Assembly (NCBI GenBank): GCA_026005175.1
Contig: BPKO01000013.1
Coordinates: forward strand, 1-64,000
Reading direction: 5' to 3'
DNA: 64,000 bases
DNA from: Candidatus Tectimicrobiota bacterium
GTDB taxonomy: Bacteria > Tectomicrobia > Entotheonellia > Entotheonellales > Entotheonellaceae
A program made the position numbers and the translations under genes. Shown one piece after another: positions 1-9,302 of the stretch. Numbering within the stretch: the stretch's first letter is position 1; each line of letters begins with the position of its first letter. The notes beneath the pieces were generated by a model. The model did no database searches. It was not told where the DNA came from and saw nothing but the letters and a program-made list of their open reading frames with translations.

Positions 1-1
1 T

Positions 2-148
2 GGCAAGAACAAGTGCCCGCGCATCCTGGAGATCCTCTCCGAGGAGACCAACGGCGCGCAGTTCCAGGCAGCCACGGACCGCTTCGGGGTGATCCGCATC
101 GAGGAGCGCAACAAGCCGCAGCCGCTGGTCCCGGGAGGGCAGTGGTAA
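2..148 (+). CDS. 3' end of an unidentified gene (partial)
   Basis: An open frame enters from the left edge and ends at TAA 146-148, giving the last 48 residues of a protein. The tail is charged and finishes with a proline/glycine-rich stretch (PQPLVPGGQW). I do not recognise the family. It precedes a short-chain dehydrogenase by 99 bases on the same strand, so it may belong to the same acyl-CoA-related operon, but nothing in the visible piece shows its function. Confidence 0.5.
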   Translation, partial: GKNKCPRILEILSEETNGAQFQAATDRFGVIRIEERNKPQPLVPGGQW

Positions 149-247
149 GGTGGCCATGGGCACGAGGGGCACGGCGCGAAGGAAGGCGGAAGCGCGACCG
201 GGAGCGAGGCTTTCGCAAGGGCAACGGAGCTAGAGAGGAGAGAAGCC

Positions 248-1165
248 ATGGGAAACCTGCTTGAAGGCAAAGTGGCCGTGGTCACCGGAGGGGGCAGCGG
301 CATCGGGCCCGTGCCGTATGTCTGCTCATGGCCGCCGAGGGCGCCAAAGTGGTGGTCAACGACCTGGGCACGTCGGTGGACGGCACCGGGCAGTCGCACT
401 CGGCAGCAGACCAGACGGTGGCGGCCATCAAGGAAGCGGGTGGCGAAGCCACGCCCAATTACGACACCGTGGCCACCCCGGAAGGGGGGCAGAACATCAT
501 CCAGACGGCGCTTGATACCTACGGCAAGCTCGACATCCTGGTGCACGCCGCCGGCATCCTGCGCGACCGCATGATCTTCAACATGAGCATCGAAGAGTGG
601 GACGCGGTGATCAACGTGCACCTGCGTGGCGCGTTCTGCGTCAACAAGCCGGCCTGCGTCATCATGCGGGCGCAAAAAAGCGGCTGCATCATCAACTTCT
701 CCTCGATTTCTGCCGCCGGCAACTCCGGCCAGGCCAACTACTCGGCGGCCAAGGGCCGGCATCCTGGGCCTGACGCGCACCGTGGCGCGCGACATGGCCA
801 AGTACGGGGTGCGGGCCAACGCCATCTGGCCGGCGGCCGACACGCGCATGACCGCCACCATCCCCGAAGCGGCGCGGCAGCTGCGCGCCCAGATGGGCAT
901 CGGCGAGGAAGTGCCGCGGCCGGCAGTACCGCGCAAGCCGGAAAACGTCGCTGCGGTAGTGGCCTTCCTGGCTTCGGACATGGCCCAGAACATCACCGGC
1001 TGGACCATTGGCATCAGCGGTGACCGCCTGTCGCTCATCGAGGACCCGCGGCCGGTGAAGACCATCTTCTGCCCCGGCGGCTGGACGCTGGAGAAGGTGG
1101 TGGAGTACTGGCCGCAGGCCTTCGGGCTGGAGCTGCGCCACCTGCAGCGGGGGCCCGGCCAGTAA
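248..1165 (+). CDS. short-chain dehydrogenase/reductase, 3-hydroxyacyl-CoA type (two frame breaks)
   Basis: NAD(P)-dependent oxidoreductase of about 304 residues. The N-terminus carries the cofactor motif GGGSGIG, followed by VVVNDLG, GKLDILVHAAGILRDRM, and the catalytic Ser (FSSIS) and YxxxK (NYSAAK). The VVVNDLG and AGILRDR blocks resemble the dehydrogenase part of HSD17B4/MFE-2-type 3-hydroxyacyl-CoA dehydrogenases, so a beta-oxidation substrate is likely. The start at 248 has a good ribosome site (GAGAGGAGAG). The frame breaks twice: near 308-309, where two extra C restore GIG-RAVCLLMAAEGA, and at 753-755, where one extra G restores AAK-AGILGLT. The two changes sum to three bases, so the original frame resumes. 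Sequence error is more likely than a true pseudogene. Confidence 0.8.
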
Positions 1166-1220
1166 GGGCAACCGCCGGGCACGGAAAGCCGTGCCCGGCG
1201 CCGTGCCAGAAGGGAAGCGC

Positions 1221-1899
1221 GTGATTCTCGACTTGCACGTCCACACGGCGGCTTCAGACGACAGCACCGCCACCATCGAAGGCTACATCGAGCTCATCCT
1301 TGCCTACCGTGCCGTCCATCCCTTCGACGGCTTTGTGCTTACCGAGCACCGCACCTACACCCCCGGGCTCGAGCTGAAGCGCTACTGGGACGAGTACGGC
1401 GTGCTGGTGCTGCAAGGGGGTGGAGATGGACACCAACCTGGGCCATCTTCTGGTTTACGGCCTCAGCGAGCGGGTGCTGGCGCACGTGGACATCGGCAAG
1501 CGCATGCACGACGGGCGCCGCCTTATTGCCGAGCTCGACCGCCTGGGCGCGGTGGCCGTGCCCGCCCACCCCTTTCGCGAGTCGGCTTTTGGTACGGTTC
1601 TGGAGCGTAACCTGGCAGAAGTGGCCGGGGTGCGCATCATCGAGGGCTACAATGGCCAGAACCGGCCCGAAGACAACCAGCGCGCCCTGGCTCTGGCCGA
1701 GCGCTACGGGCTGCGCTGCGTGGGCGGCAGCGATGCCCACTACCTCAGCCACAAGTGGTTTCTTACCTGCGCCACCGTCTTTGAGGAGCCTATCGCGTCG
1801 GCCGCCGACCTCGTGGAGGCGCTGCGCTACGGCACTTACCGCCCCCTTGTCCTGCCGGCGGCCGACGGCGCCGACTTGCCCGGGCCGGTGCTGCCCTAG
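1221..1899 (+). CDS. PHP-domain metal-dependent hydrolase (one frame break)
   Basis: About 225 residues of the PHP phosphoesterase superfamily. The N-terminal metal motif DLHVHTAASDDS is followed by a second cluster at VLTEHRTY, then AVPAHPF and the C-terminal GGSDAHYLSH, the normal order of PHP metal ligands. The likely substrate is a phosphate ester or related small molecule; the exact reaction cannot be read from sequence. GTG 1221 is chosen because AGAAGGGA sits just upstream and the conserved domain begins at once. The frame breaks in a G run at 1416-1420: one extra G separates VLVLQG from GVEMDTN. The gene ends 4 bases inside the convergent acyl-CoA dehydrogenase gene. Confidence 0.78.
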
Positions 1900-3071
1900 C
1901 CTTTGGGCAGGCCCAGCACGCGCTCGGCGATGATGTTTTTCTGAATCTCCGCGGTGCCCGCGGCGATGGTGGCAGCACGCGAGCGCAAAAAGCCAAACTG
2001 CCACATGCCGTCTTGCAGGGCGTAGGGCGAGCCGTGCATGAGCTGTGCGTACGGCCCTTGCAGCTCCATGGCCAGCTCGTAGGCCTGCTGCGTCAGGCGG
2101 GTAAGGCCCAGGCGGTGCACCGAGCCCTCGGGGCCGGGCGGCTGGCCGCGCAGGCGCTTGGTAAGGCAGCGGTAGCCAAAGAGCTTGATGGCCTCGGCAG
2201 CGGTGTAGAGGTGGGCCAGGCGCTGCCGGATCAGCGGGTCGCGATGGCGCCCCTGGCGCTTGGCCAGCGCCATGAGGTCCTGGAGGAGCACTTGCAGGTT
2301 GGCCTGGTAGAGAATCGAGGTGGTGGCGCGCTCGTGCATGAGCAGGCCGATGCCCACCATCCAGCCGTTGTTGAGCTCGCCCACCAGGTTCTCGCGCGGC
2401 ACGCGCACGTGATCGAAGAAGATCTCGTTGAACTCCGCCTCGCCGGTCATCTGGCGCAGGGGGCGGATGGTGATCCCCGGGCTCTTCATGTCGACGATGA
2501 AGCACGACAGCCCCTTGTGCTTGGGCGCCTGCGGGTCGGTGCGCGCCAGCAAAAAGCAAAAAGCGGCGTCGTGGGCGTAGCTGGTCCACACTTTCTGGCC
2601 GGTAATGACAAATTCGTCGCCGTCCGGCACGGCGCGCGTCTGCAAGGAGGCCAGGTCGGAGCCGGCCCCCGGTTCGGAGTAGCCCTGGCACCAGATCTCC
2701 TCGCAGGTGAGCATTTTGGGGAGGTAGCGCTTTTTCTGCGCCTCGGTGCCCACCTCGATGAGGGTGGGCCCCACCATGCCCAGGGCAATGGCGTTGTACG
2801 GCGTGGGGGCCTTGAAGCGGGCGATTTCCTCGTTGAAAATCACCTGCTCCATGAGCGTGGCGCCGGCACCGCCGTACTCTTTGGGCCAGGAGAGGCCCAC
2901 GTAGCCGGCGGCGTGTAGCTTGCGCGTCCACTCCTTGAGAAAGGCCACTTTCTCGTGCAAGTCAACCGGCTCAAAGACCGTGGTGCCCCAGCCAGGGGGC
3001 AGGTTCTCCCGCAGCCACTGGCGCAGGGTGTCGCGAAAGCGCTTCTCGCTTTCCGTCAGCTCAAAGTCCAT
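1896..3071 (-). CDS. acyl-CoA dehydrogenase
   Basis: FAD enzyme of 391 residues that introduces the alpha-beta double bond into acyl-CoA and passes electrons to ETF. It has the family signature GYSEPGAGSDLASLQTRA about one third of the way in, the beta-barrel motif VWTSYAH, and the C-terminal flavin-site motif AGTAEIQKNIIAERVLGLP. Length is normal. The start at 3071 is preferred over ATG 3077 because GAGGAG then lies 6 bases upstream; with 3077 it would abut the start codon. It is the last gene of a leftward operon after the AceE-like gene, separated by a palindromic element. ETF genes in the same window (51148-52948) are possible electron acceptors. Confidence 0.92.
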   Translation of the reverse strand: MDFELTESEKRFRDTLRQWLRENLPPGWGTTVFEPVDLHEKVAFLKEWTRKLHAAGYVGLSWPKEYGGAGATLMEQVIFNEEIARFKAPTPYNAIALGMVGPTLIEVGTEAQKKRYLPKMLTCEEIWCQGYSEPGAGSDLASLQTRAVPDGDEFVITGQKVWTSYAHDAAFCFLLARTDPQAPKHKGLSCFIVDMKSPGITIRPLRQMTGEAEFNEIFFDHVRVPRENLVGELNNGWMVGIGLLMHERATTSILYQANLQVLLQDLMALAKRQGRHRDPLIRQRLAHLYTAAEAIKLFGYRCLTKRLRGQPPGPEGSVHRLGLTRLTQQAYELAMELQGPYAQLMHGSPYALQDGMWQFGFLRSRAATIAAGTAEIQKNIIAERVLGLPKG

Positions 3072-3089
3072 GCCCATCTCCTCTTCGCG

Positions 3090-3149
3090 AAAAGGGGACA
3101 GGCTACTTTTTATTTACGGCGCAGGCAAAAAAGTAGCCTGTCCCCTTTT
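3090..3149. repeat. 22-bp perfect inverted repeat, REP-like palindromic element
   Basis: The arms at 3090-3111 and 3128-3149 are perfect complements (core GGGGACAGGCTAC / GTAGCCTGTCCCC, flanked by A and T runs) around a 16-base loop. The last codons and the stop (3114-3116, inside the loop) of the AceE-like gene come from this element, giving that protein the ending TKRGQATFLPAP. From memory, palindromes with this core are scattered in many bacterial genomes and are often linked to REP-associated Y1 transposases; no such transposase is in the window and this is the only copy I found here. It could also act as a two-way terminator because T runs end both arms. Confidence 0.75.
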
Positions 3150-5495
3150 TGTAAACAGCAGGCGGGTTAACGCTCCCAGGATGGCCTCGGCGTCGATCTG
3201 GTGCTTGTGGTAGAGGGCGGGCAGGGCCCCCGATTCGCCAAAGGCCGTGACGCCCAGGGCGTGCAGCGGCGCCTGCAGCACGTTGCCCAGCCAGGCCAGG
3301 GTCAGGGGATGGCCGTCGACCACCGTGACCGCCGGCACCTGCCGCTCTTCGGGAGGCAGGAGCTCGTCGAGGTAGCCCAGGCTGCGGGCGCCGCGGCAAA
3401 AAGCCATCCAGTCGCGGAAGAGGCGGTCGGCGCTGGTAATGTTGATGACGTTGGCGTAAATGCCGTCTTCGCGCGCCGCCTCGCTGGCTGCCAGCGCTTC
3501 GGCAAGCACGGCGCCGCTGGCAAAGAGGTGCACGCGCGGCGCCTGCCGGTAATCGGGCGCCCCGCGGTAATCGCGCAGCCAGTAGCCGCCGGCCAGCACC
3601 TGCCGCCGCCAGGCCGCCGCACCGCCGCGCACTTCCTGCGGCAGCGGCCGCGTGCTGAGGCGCAGGTAAACGCTTTCGCCGCCCTGGCGGTCCAGGAGCT
3701 GGCGCAGCGCCCAGCACAGGATGACCTCCACCTCGGCGGCATAAGCCGGCTCGTAAAAGACCAGCTGGGGCAGGCCCAGGCCCAGCAGCGGCGTGAGGAA
3801 GGACTGGTGCGCCCCGGCTTCGCGGCACAGCGCCAGGCCCGATGGCGTGCCCACGAGGATGAACTTGGCCTGGGCGTAAGTGGCGTACTTGAGGGCGTCG
3901 AGGCCGCGCCCCACAAAGGGATCGTACACGGTGCCCAGCGGCCAGAGCATTTCTCCCTGCATCTCCGGGGCCAGCCCCAGCATGGCCAGGGCCAGGAAGA
4001 AGTTGTGCTCGGCAATGCCCAGCTCGAGGTGCTGCCCGTGCGGCCCTTCCTGCCAGCGCAGCAGCGTCTCGACGCCGTGCTCCTGCCAGTAGTCGGGGCG
4101 CGGCTGCGGGGCGTAGACGCCGCGGCGGTTGATCCAGCCCCCTAGCCCGGTGGAGACCGCCACGTCGGGCGACACGGTGACCAGGCGCTCGCCGAGCACG
4201 GGCAGCTCGCTCAAGGCCACCAGCAGCTGCCCCAGCGCCGCCTGCGTGGAGGTGGTGGCCGGATGGCGCAGCCCCAGGGTCTCGGGCACCTTCACCGCCG
4301 GCAGGCGCGGCGTCAGCGCCGCCGGCGGCCCGGCAAAGCCGCGCCGCGCCAGCGACTGCTGCAGCCAGGCGTGCTCGGCGCTGCCTGGAGGAAAGCGGTC
4401 CCACTCGGCGCCCGGGGCGATGTCGTGTTCGGCCTGCAGCGCCGCCAGCTGCGCCTCGGTGAGCAGGGCGGCGTGGTTTTCCAGGTGCCCGGCCAGGGGC
4501 AGGCCCCAGCCCTTGATGGTGTGGGCGATGATCACCAGCGGCCCTTCTAGTTCCTCGGCCCGCGCCAGGGTGATAAGGATCTGCCGCAGGTCGTGGCCGC
4601 CCACGTTGTACACCAGCGCCTTGAGCGCCGCGTCGTCGAGCGAGGCCAGCAGCGGCGCCACCTCTTTCCCGTGCCTTTCGCCCCAGCGCTGCAGCGCGCG
4701 CCGCAGCGCCGCCCCTGGCAGCGTCATCAGGCTCTGGTACTCGCTGGCGTCACAGGTATCGAGCCATTCTTTGAGCCATGCCCCCTGCGGGTGGCGGAAG
4801 CAGGCCTCTTGCTGGCTGCCGTAGCGCAGCTCCAGCACCCGCCAGCCCTTGGCGGCAAACAGCGCCCCGATTTGCCGCGTCAGGGCTGCCGGCACCACGC
4901 GGTCGAGGCTCTGGCGGTTACAGTCGATGATCCACCACAGGGAGCGCAGGTCGTAGGCGCTGGCCTCGCCCAGGGCTTCGGGGATGTTGCCCTCGTCGAG
5001 CTCGGCGTCGCCCACCAGGGCCACGTAGCGGCCCGGCGGCGCGCTGCCAAAGTGATCGCGCACGTAGCGCTGCGCCAGGGCACCAAAAATCGTCGCCGCC
5101 GCCCCCAGGCCGGCGGAAGCGGTGGAGATGGTCACCCCGGGGTCCTTGACGCGGTTGGGATACGCCTGCAGGCCGCCCAAGTCGCGCAGGCTGCGCAGCT
5201 GCTCGAGCGAGATCCAGCCCAGCAAGTACTGCAAGGCGTGGAAGGCAGGAGCCGCGTGCGGCTTGAGGGCCACCTGGTCGTGGGGGCGCAGCACCACGCC
5301 GTAGAGCGCCGTGAGCAGGCTCACCAGCGAGGCGCTGCTTGCCTGATGGCCACCCACTTTCATGCCGTCGGGATTGGGCCGCAGCTTGTTGATGTCATGC
5401 AGCAAGTAAGTGGTGAGCCACAGCAGGCGCCGCTCCACGGCCTGCAAAATGGCCAGCCCTTCCTCGGTAAGCCCGTACGGCAGCGCCTCGGCCAC
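3114..5495 (-). CDS. transketolase-like / pyruvate dehydrogenase E1 (AceE-type) TPP enzyme
   Basis: 793 residues of the homodimeric AceE/transketolase group (COG2609-like). The thiamine diphosphate motif is GDAELDEGN (residues 162-170), followed by WWIIDCNRQSLD; later come AHTIKGWGLPLAGH, the ELGIAEHNFF block of the pyrimidine-binding domain, and a C-terminal transketolase domain. This suggests 2-oxo acid decarboxylation or a ketol transfer. It is about 90 residues shorter than typical AceE (from memory) and no E2 or E3 gene is nearby, so the substrate is uncertain. The start is GTG with AAGGAG upstream, 3 bases after hyuB, so the two are co-transcribed. The last dozen residues are encoded by the palindromic element at 3090-3149, which has probably replaced the original C-terminus. 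Confidence 0.85.
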   Translation of the reverse strand: MAEALPYGLTEEGLAILQAVERRLLWLTTYLLHDINKLRPNPDGMKVGGHQASSASLVSLLTALYGVVLRPHDQVALKPHAAPAFHALQYLLGWISLEQLRSLRDLGGLQAYPNRVKDPGVTISTASAGLGAAATIFGALAQRYVRDHFGSAPPGRYVALVGDAELDEGNIPEALGEASAYDLRSLWWIIDCNRQSLDRVVPAALTRQIGALFAAKGWRVLELRYGSQQEACFRHPQGAWLKEWLDTCDASEYQSLMTLPGAALRRALQRWGERHGKEVAPLLASLDDAALKALVYNVGGHDLRQILITLARAEELEGPLVIIAHTIKGWGLPLAGHLENHAALLTEAQLAALQAEHDIAPGAEWDRFPPGSAEHAWLQQSLARRGFAGPPAALTPRLPAVKVPETLGLRHPATTSTQAALGQLLVALSELPVLGERLVTVSPDVAVSTGLGGWINRRGVYAPQPRPDYWQEHGVETLLRWQEGPHGQHLELGIAEHNFFLALAMLGLAPEMQGEMLWPLGTVYDPFVGRGLDALKYATYAQAKFILVGTPSGLALCREAGAHQSFLTPLLGLGLPQLVFYEPAYAAEVEVILCWALRQLLDRQGGESVYLRLSTRPLPQEVRGGAAAWRRQVLAGGYWLRDYRGAPDYRQAPRVHLFASGAVLAEALAASEAAREDGIYANVINITSADRLFRDWMAFCRGARSLGYLDELLPPEERQVPAVTVVDGHPLTLAWLGNVLQAPLHALGVTAFGESGALPALYHKHQIDAEAILGALTRLLFTKRGQATFLPAP

Positions 5496-5498
5496 GCC

Positions 5499-7277
5499 TT
5501 ACTCCTTTCCCAGCGGTCCGCGGTCGTACGTCCAGGTAATGGGACCCCGCTGCTGCTGCAACGTGGCACGCAGGCGCTGCGTGGCGTCGCGGTCAACAGT
5601 GAGGGCGGCGTCCAGCACCACGCCGTAAAGCGCGCGCGCTGCCTCGCGGCTGACGCGGCGCGCCAGCACGTCCTGGCGTACCGCCTCCGGGTCGCGCGCC
5701 AGCGGGTCGCCGTAGCCCCCGCCGCCGGGCGTCTCCACGTGCAGGCGCTCGCCGGCGTGCAGGGTGAAGACGCGCTTGGACGGGATCTCCTCGCGGCGGC
5801 CGTCGGCGCGCTCGATCCAGGCGCGCGCCGGGGCGGCCGGCAAGCCGCCGTAGAGCCCCCAGGGTGGGGTGAAGAAGCGCTCGCCGCGAATCGACACGGT
5901 AACGTCGCCGTGGGTGGCCTCGAAGACTTTGCTGGCCCCCAGCCCGCCGCGGTAGGTGCCGGCGCCGCCGGAGTCCTGGCGCAGGCCGTAGCGGCGGATG
6001 CGCAGCGGGTAGTGCATTTCGATGGCTTCCACCGGGATGTTCATGCAGTTGGAGGGCCCCATTTCCATGACGTCGACGCCGTCCTTGGTGGGCCGCGCCC
6101 CCACGCCGCCGGCGCCCAGCTCGCTGGTGACGTATGGGGTGCCGCGGCGCGGGTCGATGCCGCCAAAGGAGGCCACCAGCAGCTGCCCCGAAGAGGCGGC
6201 CGGCAGCTTGCCGGGCAGGGCCTGCACCAGGGCGCCGTGCAGCACGTCGGCAATGCGGATGATGGTGGCGGTGCGGGCGTTCACCGCCGCCGGCGGCCGC
6301 GGGTTGACCACCGTGCCTTCGGGCAGGTGCAAGTGCACGGGGCGGTAGCAGCCGCTGTTGTTGGGGATGGTGGGGTCGGTGATGGTGCGCAGCACGTAGT
6401 AGGCGCCGGCCATCGCCGCGGTGGGCACGCAGTTGAGCGGCCCGCGCACCTGCGGGCTGGTGCCGGTAAAGTCAAAGAAAATGTCTGAGCCCTGCACGGT
6501 CACCGTGGCCCGGATGGTGATGCGCTGCGCCAAGTCGATGCCGTCGTTGTCGAGGTAATCGGCAAACGTGTAGGTGCCGTCGGGAATCGCCGCCAGCCGC
6601 TCGCGGGTCATGGCCTCGGCGCGGTCCATGAGCTCTTTGATCGCCGCCAGCACCGTCTCCACGCCGTACGCCTCGAGCAGCTCGCCAAAGCGCTGCTGGC
6701 CCACGTGGCCGGCGGCCAGCTGGCCGTGCAAGTCGCCCAGGACGATGTCGGGAATGCGCACGTTGGCGCGAAGCAAGGCGTGCAGGGTGGCGTTGGGCCG
6801 CCCGGCTTCGTAGAACTTGAGCGGCGGCAGGCGCAGCCCCTCCTGGAAGATCTCGGTGGCGTCGGTGGGCACGCTGCCCGGGGTCTTGCCACCGATGTCC
6901 TGGTGGTGGGCCATGGTGGCGCTCAGGGCCACAGGGCGGCCGCGGTAGAAGATGGGCACCACGATCACCACGTCGGGCAAGTGCGAGCCGCCGTCGTAGG
7001 GGTCGTTCATGATGTAGGCGTCGCCCGCCTGCATGCTTTCGGGAGGAAAGGCCTGCAGGAGGCGCTGCACCGCCGGCACCAGGCAGCCCAGGTGGATGGG
7101 GATGGAAGCCGCCTGGGCGATGGTTTCGCCCTGCAAGGTAAAGAGCGCCGCCGAGGCGTCCATGCCTTCTTTGACGATGCTCGAGTAAGCGCTGCGCAGC
7201 AGGGCGATTTCCATCTCGTCGGCGATGACGTCGAACTTGTTGCGCAACACCTCCAGGGTGATGGGGTCCAGCGCCAT
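5499..7277 (-). CDS. hyuB: hydantoinase B / oxoprolinase-type subunit HyuB
   Basis: 592 residues of the HyuB family, which with HyuA forms ATP-dependent hydantoinases, 5-oxoprolinases and acetone/acetophenone carboxylases. The characteristic start (DPITLEVLRNKFDVIADEME) and the motifs NDPYDGGSHLPDV, MAHHQDIGG and GGAGTYRGGLG are present. Catalytic acids and metal-binding His are within the NDPY and AHHQD blocks. ATG 7277 has GGAGGG upstream. The gene follows thiolase by 12 bases and precedes the AceE-like gene by 3. Its partner hyuA lies upstream in the same operon, but tatC and thiolase sit between them, which is unusual because these subunits are normally encoded side by side. Confidence 0.93.
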   Translation of the reverse strand: MALDPITLEVLRNKFDVIADEMEIALLRSAYSSIVKEGMDASAALFTLQGETIAQAASIPIHLGCLVPAVQRLLQAFPPESMQAGDAYIMNDPYDGGSHLPDVVIVVPIFYRGRPVALSATMAHHQDIGGKTPGSVPTDATEIFQEGLRLPPLKFYEAGRPNATLHALLRANVRIPDIVLGDLHGQLAAGHVGQQRFGELLEAYGVETVLAAIKELMDRAEAMTRERLAAIPDGTYTFADYLDNDGIDLAQRITIRATVTVQGSDIFFDFTGTSPQVRGPLNCVPTAAMAGAYYVLRTITDPTIPNNSGCYRPVHLHLPEGTVVNPRPPAAVNARTATIIRIADVLHGALVQALPGKLPAASSGQLLVASFGGIDPRRGTPYVTSELGAGGVGARPTKDGVDVMEMGPSNCMNIPVEAIEMHYPLRIRRYGLRQDSGGAGTYRGGLGASKVFEATHGDVTVSIRGERFFTPPWGLYGGLPAAPARAWIERADGRREEIPSKRVFTLHAGERLHVETPGGGGYGDPLARDPEAVRQDVLARRVSREAARALYGVVLDAALTVDRDATQRLRATLQQQRGPITWTYDRGPLGKE

Positions 7278-7289
7278 GGGCCTGCCCTC

Positions 7290-8486
7290 CTAGCGGCGCT
7301 CGAAGAGGGCGGCCACGCCCTGGCCGCCGCCCACGCACATCGTCTCCAGGCCGTAGCGCGCATCGCGCCGCTGCATCTCGTGCAGCAGGGTGGTCAGGAT
7401 GCGGGCGCCGGTGGCGGCGATGGGGTGGCCCAGGGAAATGCCCGAGCCGTTGACGTTGAGGCGGTCGAAGTGCTCCAGCTTCCACTCCCGCACCACGGCC
7501 AGCACCTGGGCGGCAAAGGCCTCGTTGAGCTCGATGAGGTCGATGTCTTCAAGGCTCAGGCCGGTGCGGGCCAGCAGCTTGTTCACCGCCGGCACCGGGC
7601 CGATGCCCATGTAGGCCGGGTGCACCCCGGCCACCGCCCAGGCCTTGAGGTAAGCCAGGGGCTTGAGCCCCAGCTCGGCCAGCTTGTCGGCCGCCACCAC
7701 CAGGCACACGGCGGCGGCATCGTTTTGCGAGCTGGCGTTGCCGGCGGTCACCGTGCCCTCGGGCATGATGGGCTTGAGCTTGGCCAGCGCTTCCAGGGAG
7801 GTGTCCTTGCGCGGCCCTTCGTCAACGGCAAAGAGGCGGGGCTCGCCGCGGCGCTGCGGCACCGGCACCGGCACGATTTCCTCGGCGAACTTGCCGCTTT
7901 CGATGGCCGCCACCGCCCGCTGGTGGCTCATCAGGGCGTAGGCGTCCTGCTCCTGGCGCGAGATGTGGTACTGCTTGGCCAGGTTTTCTGCCGTCTCGAT
8001 CATCCCCGAAATAAAGCCAAAGCGCTCCTCCGGCGACACGGTGGCGCGGGCGCGCGTCAGGCGGTCGTGCAGGGTCACCGAGCCCAGGCGGCTGCCCCAG
8101 CGCATTTCGGTGGTGTAGAACTCCACCCGGCTCATGTTTTCCACGCCGCCGGCCAGCACCACGTCGGCGTTGCCGGTCTGGATCATCATGGCGGCGTTGA
8201 GGATGGCCTGCAGCCCCGAGGCGCAGCGGCGGTCGAGCTGGTAGCCAGGCACCTCGATGGGCAAGCCGGCCTTGAGGGCGCACAGGCGGCCCACCGCCGG
8301 CTCTTCGCCGCTCGGGTAGCCGTGGCCGAGGATGACGTCGTCGATTTTGTAGGGGTCGAGGCCGGTTTTTTCCAGCACGGCTTTGATCACCGTGGCGCCA
8401 AGGTCAGCGGCGGGAACGTCTTTGAGCGAGCCGCCAAAACTGCCGACGGCGGTGCGCAGGGCGCAAGCAATGGCTACCTCTCTCAC
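7290..8486 (-). CDS. thiolase (acetyl-CoA C-acyltransferase)
   Basis: 398-residue thiolase catalysing cleavage or formation of 3-ketoacyl-CoA. The nucleophilic cysteine is Cys88 in DRRCASGLQ, followed by GGVENMS, the His motif NGSGISLGHPIAATGAR and the second active cysteine in MCVGGGQGVA near the C-terminus. All catalytic residues are intact. The start is GTG 8486 with AAGGAG upstream. Together with the acyl-CoA dehydrogenases and the short-chain dehydrogenase, this could complete a beta-oxidation-like route. No enoyl-CoA hydratase was found in the window. Confidence 0.95.
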   Translation of the reverse strand: MREVAIACALRTAVGSFGGSLKDVPAADLGATVIKAVLEKTGLDPYKIDDVILGHGYPSGEEPAVGRLCALKAGLPIEVPGYQLDRRCASGLQAILNAAMMIQTGNADVVLAGGVENMSRVEFYTTEMRWGSRLGSVTLHDRLTRARATVSPEERFGFISGMIETAENLAKQYHISRQEQDAYALMSHQRAVAAIESGKFAEEIVPVPVPQRRGEPRLFAVDEGPRKDTSLEALAKLKPIMPEGTVTAGNASSQNDAAAVCLVVAADKLAELGLKPLAYLKAWAVAGVHPAYMGIGPVPAVNKLLARTGLSLEDIDLIELNEAFAAQVLAVVREWKLEHFDRLNVNGSGISLGHPIAATGARILTTLLHEMQRRDARYGLETMCVGGGQGVAALFERR

Positions 8487-8555
8487 GGGTCGCTCCTTCT
8501 CGTTGCCTTACGGCAGTGGGGTCTGCGGGCAGCATACGCTGCCGGCGCCGGGGTG

Positions 8556-9293
8556 TCAAGCCGGCGCCGCAGAACCGTTGTCTCTTGCGGCGCGGCGCTC
8601 GGCCCAGCGCAGCACCAGAATGCTCACCTCGTAGAGCCCCAGCACCGGCACCAACAGGATGCTCATGGTAAAGGCATCGGGCGTGGGGGTGAGAATGGCG
8701 GTGGCAATTGCCCCCAGGAGCACGGCGTAGCGCCGGTGGCGGGCGAGAAAGGCGGCGCTGAGCAGCCCCAGGCGCTGCAGCACCAAAGCCAGCAGCGGCA
8801 GCTCGAAGAGGGCACCGCAGGCCGCCGCCAGGCCCAGGACGAGCGACAGGTACTTGCGCACCGAGATGCCCGGGGCAATGCGGCCGCCGCCGTAGCCCAG
8901 CAAGAAGCGCAGGGTGACGGGGAGAATGACCCCGTAGCAAAAAGCCACCCCCAGCAGGAAGAGGCCGCCGGCAGCGGCGGTGCCGCCCAGGGCGGCGCGG
9001 GGCGGCAGGCCGCAGACGCCGCGCAGGAAGCGATGGACCTCGTAAAGGAGCAGGGGGGAGGTGAGCAGGAAGCCGGCGGCCAGCGACACGGTGATGTATG
9101 CAAGAAAGCCCTCCAGAGGCGCGTACATCACCAGCGTGGCGCCCAGGGGCTGCTTGAGCAGGTGCAGCAGGCGCGGGGCAAAGGGGTACGCGAGCAGGGT
9201 GCTGCCCAGCAGCACCAGCACCAGGCGCCCCAGGGTGCGGCGCAGGCGCTCGACGTGCCCCAGCAAGCCGGTGGTGAGCAGGCTCGGTTCCAT
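8556..9293 (-). CDS. tatC: twin-arginine translocase subunit TatC
   Basis: 245-residue inner-membrane protein with six predicted hydrophobic helices, the core receptor of the Tat pathway that exports folded, often cofactor-bearing proteins. Recognisable TatC features are the N-terminal HVERLRRTLGR segment, the APLEGFLAYITVSL block, PLLLYEVHRFL, and the late ATAILTPTPDAFTM helix with its conserved prolines. The gene sits 9 bases after hyuA and is in the same leftward operon between hyuA and thiolase. No tatA or tatB is nearby, so the other subunits must be elsewhere. Why an export gene lies inside a hydantoinase/CoA operon is not evident. Confidence 0.9.
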   Translation of the reverse strand: MEPSLLTTGLLGHVERLRRTLGRLVLVLLGSTLLAYPFAPRLLHLLKQPLGATLVMYAPLEGFLAYITVSLAAGFLLTSPLLLYEVHRFLRGVCGLPPRAALGGTAAAGGLFLLGVAFCYGVILPVTLRFLLGYGGGRIAPGISVRKYLSLVLGLAAACGALFELPLLALVLQRLGLLSAAFLARHRRYAVLLGAIATAILTPTPDAFTMSILLVPVLGLYEVSILVLRWAERRAARDNGSAAPA

Positions 9294-9302
9294 AGCGCCA
9301 CC

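Noticed and set aside
3090-3149. Treating the inverted repeat only as a Rho-independent terminator
   Set aside because: It lies partly inside a coding sequence and has long perfect arms with A/T runs on both sides, which fits a mobile palindrome better, though termination is still possible.
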